A stretch of 38,148 bases of DNA from RGIG3528 sp045629005 (lineage in GTDB: Bacteria; Bacillota; Clostridia; Lachnospirales; Lachnospiraceae), in the NCBI GenBank assembly GCA_045629005.1, contig JAZQQJ010000071.1:1-38148 (forward strand), written 5' to 3'. The translations under genes and the position numbers were made by a program. The stretch's first letter is position 1. Each line of letters opens with the position of its first letter. Shown piece after piece: positions 1 through 7,034 of the stretch. Below the pieces are notes generated by a model. It was given only the letters and a program-made list of their open reading frames with translations. It was not told the origin of the DNA and made no database searches.

Positions 1-41
1 TTACATTCCCATGTCGTATGTGCTAAACTGTTCATATCCAT
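1..41 (-). CDS. tnpA: IS200/IS605-family transposase TnpA, N-terminal fragment (truncated by window)
   Basis: The start codon at 39-41 opens a frame reading MDMNSLAHTTWEC, which runs off the window. This closely resembles the conserved N terminus of IS200-type Y1 transposases (MD-x-NSL-x-H-x-W-x-CKYHIVF). Those proteins are single-strand DNA transposases using one catalytic tyrosine and an HUH motif; neither lies in the visible part. A strong ribosome binding site (GAAGGAGG, 52-59) sits about 10 bases upstream. The identification rests on 13 residues and the hairpin-rich leader, so family is fairly sure but integrity is unknown. Confidence 0.75.
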   Translation of the reverse strand, partial: MDMNSLAHTTWEC

Positions 42-48
42 CTAGGAT

Positions 49-111
49 AAACCTCCTTCGTATTTTTTTGTGCGGTTGGCGAACCTGCACCTATTATACC
101 TCAGGAGGTTT
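49..111 (-). promoter_or_regulatory. Leader with anti-RBS that can mask the tnpA ribosome binding site
   Basis: In the tnpA mRNA, AGGAGGTTT (49-57) contains the Shine-Dalgarno sequence and is exactly complementary to AAACCTCCT (103-111) 45 bases upstream. Nine consecutive pairs would hide the ribosome binding site. IS200 elements are known to repress tnpA translation by a leader structure that sequesters the ribosome binding site, so this fits the family. The pairing is seen in the sequence; the repression is inferred. Confidence 0.6.
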
Positions 112-183
112 TTTTCTTGAAGCTTAAGCTGACCGGGGACAAACCTGCATAGCAGGTGGTTTATTTGTATTGGGAATACAAAG

Positions 184-210
184 AAAAAAGCCTTGCATTT
201 GCAAGGCTTT
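184..210 (-). terminator. Intrinsic terminator of the tRNA-Trp gene
   Basis: GCCTTGC-AAAT-GCAAGGC followed by TTTTTTC on the minus strand lies 5 bases after the 3' end of the tRNA. An A-run on the other side gives some activity in both directions. It isolates the tRNA from the IS200-like element. Confidence 0.85.
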
Positions 211-214
211 CTTA

Positions 215-285
215 CAGGGGACGAGAGAATCGAACTCCCACCAAAAGTTTTGGAGACTCCTATCATACCATTTGACCAGTCCCCT
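215..285 (-). tRNA. tRNA-Trp(CCA)
   Basis: The 71-base gene folds with acceptor AGGGGAC/GTCCCCT, a four-pair D stem GTCA/TGAT containing one G-U, anticodon stem GGAGT/ACTTT with two G-U pairs, anticodon loop CTCCAAA, a 4-base variable loop and T arm GGGAG/CTCTC around TTCGATT. The anticodon is CCA and the discriminator base is G, the usual bacterial Trp identity base. CCA is not encoded. The gene stands alone, with its own promoter and terminator, beside an IS200-like end. The weak anticodon and D stems are unusual for a sole tRNA-Trp, so it may be a second, divergent copy. Confidence 0.88.
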
Positions 286-302
286 TTGACTGTTACCCGC
301 AT

Positions 303-331
303 AATTTACCACCTATACAGACATTTGTCAA
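303..331 (-). promoter_or_regulatory. Promoter of tRNA-Trp
   Basis: A perfect -35 TTGACA (326-331) and a -10 TAAATT (303-308) are separated by 17 bases, with TGG just before the -10 as in an extended -10. It lies 18 bases upstream of the tRNA 5' end, as expected for a short leader. Confidence 0.75.
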
Positions 332-401
332 GGAATTCCGTTAAATTGAATTGTCTGACTTTTGTACACAAAGGAATAGCAATAAATCAGCGTTAAAAGG
401 C

Positions 402-442
402 AATATCCTCCTTGAAAAAACGATGCATTTCGGTAGGATATT
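402..442 (+). promoter_or_regulatory. Possible esterase promoter inside an inverted repeat
   Basis: TTGAAA (412-417), 16 bases, then TAGGAT (434-439) is a moderate promoter match. The inverted repeat AATATCCT (402-409)/AGGATATT (435-442) brackets it, with the right arm covering the -10. This could be an operator or only a chance palindrome. Confidence 0.35.
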
Positions 443-477
443 ATTTAGATATTGTTTTTCATAAGGAGGTATATTTT

Positions 478-1272
478 ATGGCACATCTGAATGGTGTATT
501 TTTCTCAAAATGTCTTTCAAAGCCGGTTCATTATACGGCAGTTTTATGCAACGATAATCAGTGGATCAGTAATGATAATCCGCACTACAAGAGACCTACA
601 AAGTCCGTATATCTGCTTCACGGCTACAGCGGATGCGACCAGGACTGGTTCGTAAACGCTCCTCTTGGTGATCTTGCTAATCAGTTCAACGTAAACTTCT
701 TCATGCCTTGCGGTGATAACAGCTTCTACCTTGACGGCGAGGCTACAGGCTTCAAGTATGCAACCTTCGTTGGTGAAGAGTTCGTGGAGTACACAAGAAA
801 GACCTTCAATCTTTCAACAAAACGTGAAGATACATTCATAGGCGGTCTTTCAATGGGCGGCTTCGGTGCGCTTCACACTGCACTTATGTTTCCTCAGAAT
901 TTCTCAAAGACACTCGCTCTTTCATCAGCTCTCATTCACAATGGCTTAAAATTTATGAAGCCTACGGATGAGAACCCTGTTGCGAACTATGCTTACTATC
1001 GTCAGATGTTTGGCAACCTTGAGAAGCTTCCCGAGTCTGACAACAGCCCCGAAGTTCTTTTAAAGAAGCTTGTTGATGGCGGCAAGACCGTTCCCGAAAT
1101 CTATCTTGCTGTAGGTACGGAGGATTTCCTTATTGAGCCCAACAAAGCTTTCAAAGCCTTCTGTGACTCACTTAATGTCCCGGTTACCTTCTTTACAGGT
1201 CCGGGTGTGCATGATTTTGTTTTCTGGCGTGCGCAGCTTCGTGCAGGCCTCGAATGGGCATTAAACAGATAG
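478..1272 (+). CDS. Alpha/beta-hydrolase esterase (esterase D / tributyrin-esterase-like)
   Basis: A 264-residue cytosolic protein of the putative esterase family (PF00756 type) that hydrolyses short-chain acyl or S-formylglutathione-like esters; the true substrate is not readable. The nucleophile elbow is GLSMGG with Ser125, and the acid and base are probably Asp216 (GTEDF) and His245 (GVHDF). An oxyanion-side LLHGYSG motif lies near residue 46. No signal peptide is seen. The frame is open upstream to 412, but the start at 478 is chosen because AAGGAGG sits 8 bases before it. It converges with radA across only 2 bases, so no terminator separates the two. Tributyrin esterases such as lactococcal EstA are the closest family I recognise. 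Confidence 0.85.
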   Translation: MAHLNGVFFSKCLSKPVHYTAVLCNDNQWISNDNPHYKRPTKSVYLLHGYSGCDQDWFVNAPLGDLANQFNVNFFMPCGDNSFYLDGEATGFKYATFVGEEFVEYTRKTFNLSTKREDTFIGGLSMGGFGALHTALMFPQNFSKTLALSSALIHNGLKFMKPTDENPVANYAYYRQMFGNLEKLPESDNSPEVLLKKLVDGGKTVPEIYLAVGTEDFLIEPNKAFKAFCDSLNVPVTFFTGPGVHDFVFWRAQLRAGLEWALNR

Positions 1273-1274
1273 TA

Positions 1275-2648
1275 CTAAAGTTTGATATGCGATAGATCTC
1301 TTAGGTTCCGTACTTCTATGATTTCCATACCATCGGGGAGTTTCAGCTCCTCGATGTGTTTTTTTGCGCCTGCGGGCAAAATGCATTTTCTGTAGCCAAG
1401 CTTGGCAGCTTCCTTTACACGCTGAGGCAGCATGGAAACGGAACGTATTTCGCCGGTAAGTCCGATTTCGCCAAATGCAATTGTAAGGTCGCCTGCGGGC
1501 CTGTTGTTATAACTGGACATAAGTGCCATTACTATTGCGAGGTCAAGTCCGGGTTCATTTACTTTCATTCCGCCGACAACATTTACGTAAGCATCACATT
1601 CCGCAAAAGACACACCGAGGCGTTTTTCCATAACGGCTATGAGGAGATTCACTCTGTTGTAATCAACTCCCGCTGCCGTTCTTCTCGGCATCTGGTAGGA
1701 AGTGCGTGATACAAGTGCCTGAACCTCAACAAGGATCGGGCGCGTGCCTTCCATTACGCAGGTGACAACGCTTCCGGGTTCATCCGAAGGTCTTCCGTCC
1801 AGCATAAACTGAGAAGGATTACTGATTTCTTTTAAGCCGGAGCCTTGCATCTCAAAAACACCGATTTCGTTCGTAGAACCGAATCTGTTTTTTACAGCGC
1901 GAAGAATACGATAAACTGCTGAATTGTCACCCTCAAAATACAGCACCGTATCGACCATATGCTCAAGCATCTTAGGGCCTGCAACGGCGCCCTCTTTCGT
2001 CACATGTCCGACAATAAATATGGTTATATCGTTGTCTTTGGCAAGTCTCAGAAGAACACTTGTTGCCTCTCTGACCTGCCCGACGGAGCCCGGCGCGGAA
2101 TCAAGCTGTTCACGGTACATTGTCTGGATGGAATCGATGACAACAACCTCCGGTTTTGTCTGTATAAGAAGCTCCTCGATGTCATTAAGGCATGTTTCGG
2201 CAAGGAAAAGTACGTTATCGGAAAAATCCCCGATACGGTCTGCGCGAAGCTTCGTCTGCTCCGCTGATTCCTCTCCGGAAATGTACAACACGCCGTGTTC
2301 TTTAAGTGCTCTGCACATTTGGAGCAGTAATGTGGATTTGCCTATTCCGGGGTCACCTCCGACGAGAACAAGCGATCCGCGGACAATACCGCCGCCCAGT
2401 ACCCTGTCAAATTCTTTTATTCCTGTTTTGATTCTTTCCTGCTTTTCAGGTGAAATCTGTGAAAACGGCTTCGGTTTATTTCCCGCGGAAGAACGTTTTG
2501 CCGCTGTTCCGGGTGTTCCGATTCTCTTCTCTTCAGGTGCTTCCACACAGGTGTTGAACTGTCCGCAGGCAGTACATTTTCCGAACCATTTTGCGGATTC
2601 GTTTCCGCATTCTGAACAATAAAATGATGTTTTTGCTTTTACAGCCAT
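1275..2648 (-). CDS. radA: DNA repair protein RadA (Sms)
   Basis: A 457-residue RecA-like ATPase that promotes branch migration of recombination intermediates. The N terminus has a zinc finger (Cys11, Cys14, Cys25, Cys28). Then come a Walker A motif GGDPGIGKST near residue 97, the RadA-specific KNRFG motif near 250, and a C-terminal Lon-protease-like domain that carries no protease function. Length is normal for the family. The ATG at 2646-2648 is preferred over a GTG two codons upstream because GGGGTG is well placed for it; the GTG itself overlaps that ribosome binding site. The gene follows a good terminator. In many Firmicutes radA sits next to clpC, and here only one small gene intervenes. 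Confidence 0.96.
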   Translation of the reverse strand: MAVKAKTSFYCSECGNESAKWFGKCTACGQFNTCVEAPEEKRIGTPGTAAKRSSAGNKPKPFSQISPEKQERIKTGIKEFDRVLGGGIVRGSLVLVGGDPGIGKSTLLLQMCRALKEHGVLYISGEESAEQTKLRADRIGDFSDNVLFLAETCLNDIEELLIQTKPEVVVIDSIQTMYREQLDSAPGSVGQVREATSVLLRLAKDNDITIFIVGHVTKEGAVAGPKMLEHMVDTVLYFEGDNSAVYRILRAVKNRFGSTNEIGVFEMQGSGLKEISNPSQFMLDGRPSDEPGSVVTCVMEGTRPILVEVQALVSRTSYQMPRRTAAGVDYNRVNLLIAVMEKRLGVSFAECDAYVNVVGGMKVNEPGLDLAIVMALMSSYNNRPAGDLTIAFGEIGLTGEIRSVSMLPQRVKEAAKLGYRKCILPAGAKKHIEELKLPDGMEIIEVRNLRDLSHIKL

Positions 2649-2699
2649 ATTCACCCCAAATTTAAATCAGCATCTGTGCCGGAGATGCAAATAACATTT

Positions 2700-2730
2700 A
2701 AAAAGGGACTGTGCCAGGCACAATCCCTTA
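2700..2730 (-). terminator. Intrinsic terminator after the 134-residue protein
   Basis: On the minus strand AAGGGA-TTGTGCC-TGGCACA-GTCCCTT forms a long imperfect stem followed by TTTTT. It starts a few bases after the stop codon at 2735 and precedes radA. Confidence 0.85.
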
Positions 2731-2734
2731 ACGT

Positions 2735-3139
2735 TTACTTTTTAATGATTATTACTTCCTGAGGCTTACCGGGCTCAAGCTCTGCTGAAACAGAAAGCTT
2801 ACCGCCGATGTTTGTAGCCATTGTTCCAAGGCTTACGCCATTCAAGGAAACCTCGTATTCTGTATCATCCTCAAGACCAAGTGTAATCTGTGTGGTACCT
2901 TCACCCAAAACGGTAAAGGAAACCTTATTTCCGTTACATAAGAGGTCTTCTACATTTGTTCCCGGGTTGGACTCGTAAACAAACATTTCATTCTTCTCAA
3001 GTCTGGTGAGCTCTTTAAAAGTTTTGCATTTATAAATGTCGCCCTTAAACTCGAAATCGGATAATTTTGTCTTTTCAGGAAGTGTGTAATCACCAAATCC
3101 AATGCTTCCATCAGCTTTGGTACGTATTAATTCTGCCAT
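2735..3139 (-). CDS. Small conserved protein of unknown function
   Basis: A 134-residue protein with no signal peptide or membrane segment. It opens with MAELIRTKADGSIGFGDYTL and is predicted mostly beta. I recognise it as resembling small Lachnospiraceae proteins sometimes labelled 'endosialidase' in databases, but nothing seen here is a sialidase catalytic signature, so no function is assigned. The C-terminal half (TTQITLGLEDDTEYEVSLNG...) looks like a carbohydrate-binding or immunoglobulin-like beta sandwich. A strong GGAGG lies before the start. It has its own near-consensus promoter and a terminator, so it is a single-gene unit between clpC and radA. A perfect 15-base palindrome covers its probable transcription start. 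Confidence 0.8.
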   Translation of the reverse strand: MAELIRTKADGSIGFGDYTLPEKTKLSDFEFKGDIYKCKTFKELTRLEKNEMFVYESNPGTNVEDLLCNGNKVSFTVLGEGTTQITLGLEDDTEYEVSLNGVSLGTMATNIGGKLSVSAELEPGKPQEVIIIKK

Positions 3140-3167
3140 TTTAATTCCTCCGCTTGCAGTTACTACA

Positions 3168-3182
3168 CTACAAAATTTGTAG
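3168..3182. promoter_or_regulatory. Operator-like palindrome at the start of the small-gene transcript
   Basis: CTACAAAATTTGTAG is a perfect 15-base palindrome with a central base. It lies 5 to 19 bases downstream of the -10 of the adjoining promoter, a place typical of repressor sites. The regulator is unknown. Confidence 0.45.
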
Positions 3183-3186
3183 ATTT

Positions 3187-3214
3187 ATTATACCAACCAA
3201 CAGCGGAAAATCAA
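3187..3214 (-). promoter_or_regulatory. Promoter of the small conserved gene
   Basis: TTGATT (3209-3214), 16 bases, then a perfect TATAAT (3187-3192), with TGG just before the -10. It lies immediately after the clpC stop codon; no terminator is seen between the two genes. Confidence 0.7.
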
Positions 3215-3218
3215 ATTA

Positions 3219-5687
3219 TCAAACAATAAATTTTATATCACCGTTTTCAACAGTAATTTTTATTTTTTTAAGCCCCGGATTCTTTAGGAACTCTTCTGCA
3301 ACAAGGTCCTCCACGCGTGTCTGAACAGCACGACGGATGGGACGCGCGCCAAATTTCTTGTCGATTCCCTTCTCAAGTATAAAATCGCATACCGAATCAT
3401 CGTAGGTAAGCTCCGTACCCATCTGTGCCAGGCAACGCTTCTTAAGAATATCAAGCTGCATCTTTGCGATATCCTTTAAGGTTTCCTTTGAAAGAGGTCT
3501 GAAAACGATTGTTTCATCAATTCGGTTCAGAAATTCTGGTTTGAAGATATTTTTAATCTGCTCCATAACGCCTTCTTTCATGCGTTCGTATGTAGCATTT
3601 GCATCATCACCGCCAAGAAAACCGAGATGTTTGGGGCTCATGATAGCCTGTGCACCTGCGTTGGAAGTCATAATGATGATGCAATTCTTGAAGCTTACCT
3701 TTCTGCCGTTGGAGTCTGTAATGTGACCATCCTCCAAAACCTGAAGAAGAATATTGAAAACATCAGGATGTGCTTTCTCAAGCTCATCGAAAAGAAGCAC
3801 AGAATAAGGCTTTCTGCGAATCTGTTCGGAAAGCTGACCGCCTTCTTCGTGTCCGACATATCCCGGAGGCGAACCGATGAACTTTGAAACACTGTGTTTC
3901 TCCATGTATTCGGACATGTCAACGCGGATCATCGCATTTTCATCACCGAACATAGCTTCGGCAAGAGCTTTTGCAAGCTCGGTTTTACCAACACCTGTAG
4001 GTCCGAGGAAAAGAAATGAACCGATAGGTCTGTTCGGATCCTTAAGTCCGACACGCCCACGGCGTATTGCCTTTGAAACAGCCGTAACAGCTTCATTCTG
4101 ACCTTTTACGCGAAGTTCAAGAAGGTCTGAAAGCTTAAGAAGTCTTTCACTCTCACTTGCCTGAACCTTTTCAAGCGGAATCTTTGTCCACTGTGAAATG
4201 ATTTTCTCAATATGCTCTGCCTTAAGCTCAGCTTTATCTTTCTTAGTCTTTTTCTTTGTGCCCTTCTTTTCTGCTTTAATCAGGGCAGAAAGCTCTGCTT
4301 CCTTCTCAGCAAGAGCAGATGCCTCTTTTAATTTATTGCCGATGAGAGCTTTTTCAAGATTCTTCTGAACCTCTTTCAACTCATTTTTAAGCTTTTCTGT
4401 CTCCTCCGAACCGGTATCAAGATTCAGATGCAGGCGTGATGCAGCTTCATCCATTGCATCAATGGCCTTATCCGGAAGGAAACGGTCATTCACATAGCGT
4501 GATGTAAGCTTTGCACATGCAATAAGTGCATCATCGGAAATAACAACTCCATGATGCTTTTCGTAAGACGGGCGAAGTCCTTTAAGAATCTCAACAGTCT
4601 CATCTACGGTAGGCTCTTCTATAACAACACGCTGGAAACGACGCTCAAGTGCGGCATCCTTTTCAATGTGCTTTCTGTATTCTTCAAGCGTTGTCGCACC
4701 AATCATACGGAGCTCGCCACGTGCAAGCGCAGGCTTAAGGATGTTTGCGGCATCCATGGAGCCTTCAGCTCCGCCGGCACCGATGATGGTGTGAAGCTCA
4801 TCGACAAAGAGAATAACGTCAGGATCGGAACTAACCTCGCTAATAACCTGCTTTATACGTTCCTCAAACTCACCGCGGTACTTCGTCCCCGCAACCATTC
4901 CCGAAATATCCAGGGAAAGAATGTGCTTATTCTTCATCATTTCAGGAACTTTACCACTGACGATACGCGCAGCAAGTCCCTCAAGAACTGCTGTTTTTCC
5001 GACACCGGGCTCGCCTACAAGGCAAGGGTTGTTCTTTGTCTTTCGGCAGAGAATCTGAATAAGTCTTTGTATTTCTGTTTCACGACCGATACAGGGATCG
5101 AGTTTTCCATCCTTTGCAAGTCGTGTAATATCCCTTGAAAACTGCTCCGTGAGCGCATTTTTCGGCATGTTGTCCTGATTGCCGAACGCCGACTGATACT
5201 CCATTCTTGCTGCGTTTGCATCGCCGCCCATAACAAGAATGACCTCGGAGAATACTTTCGGGATGTTTACTCCAAGCTCCATAAGGATACGCGATGCAAG
5301 GCATCCACGCTCTTTAAGAAGAGACAGAAGAATGTGCTCCGTGCCCACCTGCTTGTAGCCATAATAAACCGCATCCCCCTCTGCCGAAAGAAGCACACGC
5401 CTTGCAGCAGGAGAAAATGAATCATTCCCGTCGCTCTCTTCAACTGTATCAAAAAGAACAAGCTTTCTTAACGTATCAAGAAGCTTTTCAACAGTAACAT
5501 CATTCTCCTCGAGAATACGCGCTGCGGCGCAGTCCGTCTCTATAAGTGCAATAAGAAGGTGTTCCGTACCAACGTATCCCTGACCGATGTCCTCAGCCAG
5601 CTGCATTGCCACTGCAATGGCGGAACGTGCGGCTTTGGAATATTTGTCATCATGATTTTCCAATGCTTCGTCTTTGAATTTGTTCAT
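3219..5687 (-). CDS. clpC: ATP-dependent Clp protease ATP-binding subunit ClpC
   Basis: An 822-residue Hsp100 unfoldase that feeds substrates to the ClpP peptidase. Order: two N-terminal Clp repeats (residues 1-150), first AAA module with GEPGVGKT near 220 and a DELHT Walker B, a middle coiled region (about 410-500), second AAA module with GPTGVGKT near 560, arm GYVGHEEGGQLSE and LLFDELEKAH, then the C-terminal D2-small domain. The middle region contains a lysine-rich stretch (KAEKKGTKKKTKKDK) that is not typical. The ribosome binding site GAGGAAACT precedes the start by a few bases. The upstream membrane-protein gene ends 10 bases before, so the two are probably cotranscribed. The usual ctsR-mcsA-mcsB partners are absent, and so is an obvious heat-shock operator. 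Confidence 0.95.
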   Translation of the reverse strand: MNKFKDEALENHDDKYSKAARSAIAVAMQLAEDIGQGYVGTEHLLIALIETDCAAARILEENDVTVEKLLDTLRKLVLFDTVEESDGNDSFSPAARRVLLSAEGDAVYYGYKQVGTEHILLSLLKERGCLASRILMELGVNIPKVFSEVILVMGGDANAARMEYQSAFGNQDNMPKNALTEQFSRDITRLAKDGKLDPCIGRETEIQRLIQILCRKTKNNPCLVGEPGVGKTAVLEGLAARIVSGKVPEMMKNKHILSLDISGMVAGTKYRGEFEERIKQVISEVSSDPDVILFVDELHTIIGAGGAEGSMDAANILKPALARGELRMIGATTLEEYRKHIEKDAALERRFQRVVIEEPTVDETVEILKGLRPSYEKHHGVVISDDALIACAKLTSRYVNDRFLPDKAIDAMDEAASRLHLNLDTGSEETEKLKNELKEVQKNLEKALIGNKLKEASALAEKEAELSALIKAEKKGTKKKTKKDKAELKAEHIEKIISQWTKIPLEKVQASESERLLKLSDLLELRVKGQNEAVTAVSKAIRRGRVGLKDPNRPIGSFLFLGPTGVGKTELAKALAEAMFGDENAMIRVDMSEYMEKHSVSKFIGSPPGYVGHEEGGQLSEQIRRKPYSVLLFDELEKAHPDVFNILLQVLEDGHITDSNGRKVSFKNCIIIMTSNAGAQAIMSPKHLGFLGGDDANATYERMKEGVMEQIKNIFKPEFLNRIDETIVFRPLSKETLKDIAKMQLDILKKRCLAQMGTELTYDDSVCDFILEKGIDKKFGARPIRRAVQTRVEDLVAEEFLKNPGLKKIKITVENGDIKFIV

Positions 5688-5697
5688 AGTTTCCTCG

Positions 5698-7026
5698 TTA
5701 TTCTTTCCTGCTAAACAAGTTCTTCAGGAGAAGTACAAGCAGGATAACACACCCTGCAGCGCAAACTCCTGCTATTATAAGCAACTGAAGCTGCTTTTTT
5801 TCGTATTCTTCCAAGGTTTCCAAAAGCTCTTCGTTGTAATCGGCTTTGACTGTAACATACTTGACTTCTGTATCATTAAGCTTCTGAAATGTCTGTTCAA
5901 CACGGTCATAGGTGTACCAGCGGATATCTCCCGCCTCATTCTTTAACGGAACCAGGAGAATGTCACTCGGAAGCTCCGGCGATTCATATGCCAGAACAGC
6001 AATTGAATCAATGTAGAGCTTTGTTTCTTTACAATCCGAAGGAACAGAAAGATTCTTTGCATCGCTTACAGACGTATATGTGTGATACTCATTTATGGTG
6101 ATTCCGTACTTACCGCTTTCGGCATGCACGCCCTTCTCAGGCTCCTTCTCCGCTGCTTCAAGCGCAGCCTGAGTAAGAAGAGGGTTAATAGGCTCGGATG
6201 TGGCTGTAGGCTCGGGGTACGGAGTGGGAGTAAGTCCGACAGGAATTCCCTGGTCATCCACGTCAGCCGATTCAAGGCCTTCCCTGATGACAAGAATAGT
6301 GTACGTCTCTCTTTGACCGTTTTCTGCGGTAACCAGAACCTTTACGGAGTTACTGCCTATACGAAGCCCTGCCTCGCCGGAAACTTCAACGGTAGCGTGT
6401 TTGTCATTCGTTGTTGCTACAATAACTATTTTAGTAATTGCAAAGGGAACTTTTGCCCCATAATCGAATGTTTCGGAAATAAATTCCGGAGAAATCCTGA
6501 TTGGGTTGCCCGCAACATCATAAACCTGCATATCCTTAAGTGATGTATCGCCGGAAAGTGTCGCTGTGGAGCGGATGGAAACGATTTTTTCCGTAACTGA
6601 CACAGCCATTTTGGAATTGTCGTTATATCCGTAAACAACAGGCTTTTCAAATGCTGTAATCTCACATTCTCCCGCCTTTTTTGCGAGGAACGTCAATACA
6701 AAGGTTTTTTCTCCGTTTGACGAGCCTTCTCCTGCATCTCTTATGCAGATGATGCCTTCCTCCTCAGAAACACAGGACGGTCCTGTAACATACTCAAGGA
6801 TATTCGTGTCATATCTGAAGCTTGCATCCAAATCACCGATGGTTTCGTCTGCTTTGAAGTTAATCTCAAGCTTAAATTCTTCCCCTTCGACTATAAAATC
6901 GGATGCAGAAAACTCTACACACACGCTTGCGGCGTAAACCTCTGCCGGAGGCAGCAGTCCGAAGACTGCTGTCAGCAAAAGCAACGCCGCAAGAATTATC
7001 ATTTTGTATTTTTTGTTTTTGAACAT
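5698..7026 (-). CDS. Membrane-anchored surface protein with cohesin-like and cadherin-like beta-sandwich domains
   Basis: A 442-residue protein with an N-terminal signal peptide (KMIILAALLLLTAVFGLLPP) ending near residue 32. Residues about 35-150 resemble a cohesin/dockerin-type beta sandwich (VEFSASDFIVEGEEFKLEINF..., FRYDTNILEYV). About 155-250 match the cadherin-like beta-sandwich domain of Firmicute surface proteins (SGDTSLKDMQVYD...YTILVI). A short Pro/Thr linker follows (LTPTPYPEPTATSEP), and a single membrane segment with a KNLFSRKE tail closes the protein. It therefore faces outward with a cytosolic tail. The neighbouring hydrolase also ends in a cadherin-like domain, and its stop codon lies 8 bases upstream, so the two likely work together at the wall. 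The start has a GGAG about 14 bases away, which is rather far. Confidence 0.75.
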   Translation of the reverse strand: MFKNKKYKMIILAALLLLTAVFGLLPPAEVYAASVCVEFSASDFIVEGEEFKLEINFKADETIGDLDASFRYDTNILEYVTGPSCVSEEEGIICIRDAGEGSSNGEKTFVLTFLAKKAGECEITAFEKPVVYGYNDNSKMAVSVTEKIVSIRSTATLSGDTSLKDMQVYDVAGNPIRISPEFISETFDYGAKVPFAITKIVIVATTNDKHATVEVSGEAGLRIGSNSVKVLVTAENGQRETYTILVIREGLESADVDDQGIPVGLTPTPYPEPTATSEPINPLLTQAALEAAEKEPEKGVHAESGKYGITINEYHTYTSVSDAKNLSVPSDCKETKLYIDSIAVLAYESPELPSDILLVPLKNEAGDIRWYTYDRVEQTFQKLNDTEVKYVTVKADYNEELLETLEEYEKKQLQLLIIAGVCAAGCVILLVLLLKNLFSRKE

Positions 7027-7034
7027 GAAAGACG

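Larger units (their letters stand above)
1..163 (-). mobile_element. Left end of an IS200/IS605-like element, cut by the window edge
   Basis: The segment holds the first 13 codons of an IS200-type transposase and a leader rich in small hairpins. Inverted pairs visible are GGTT/AACC near 74-85, a palindrome AGCTTAAGCT at 121-130, and ACCTGC-ATA-GCAGGT at 143-157. The last lies where IS200-family elements carry the subterminal left-end hairpin recognised by TnpA. The outer boundary is inferred to lie near 163. A separate hairpin (TTTGTATT/AATACAAA, 164-182) follows and could belong to either the element or the tRNA flank. No terminal inverted repeats or target duplication are expected for this family. 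Whether the element is intact cannot be judged because the rest lies outside the window. Confidence 0.7.

Noticed and set aside
42..396. Short open frames on both strands around the tRNA-Trp
   Set aside because: They overlap the tRNA, its terminator and the IS200 leader, lack ribosome binding sites and resemble no protein.
2735..3139. Sialidase function for the 134-residue protein
   Set aside because: The name recalled for related proteins is not backed by any catalytic motif, and the chain is far too short for an endosialidase.
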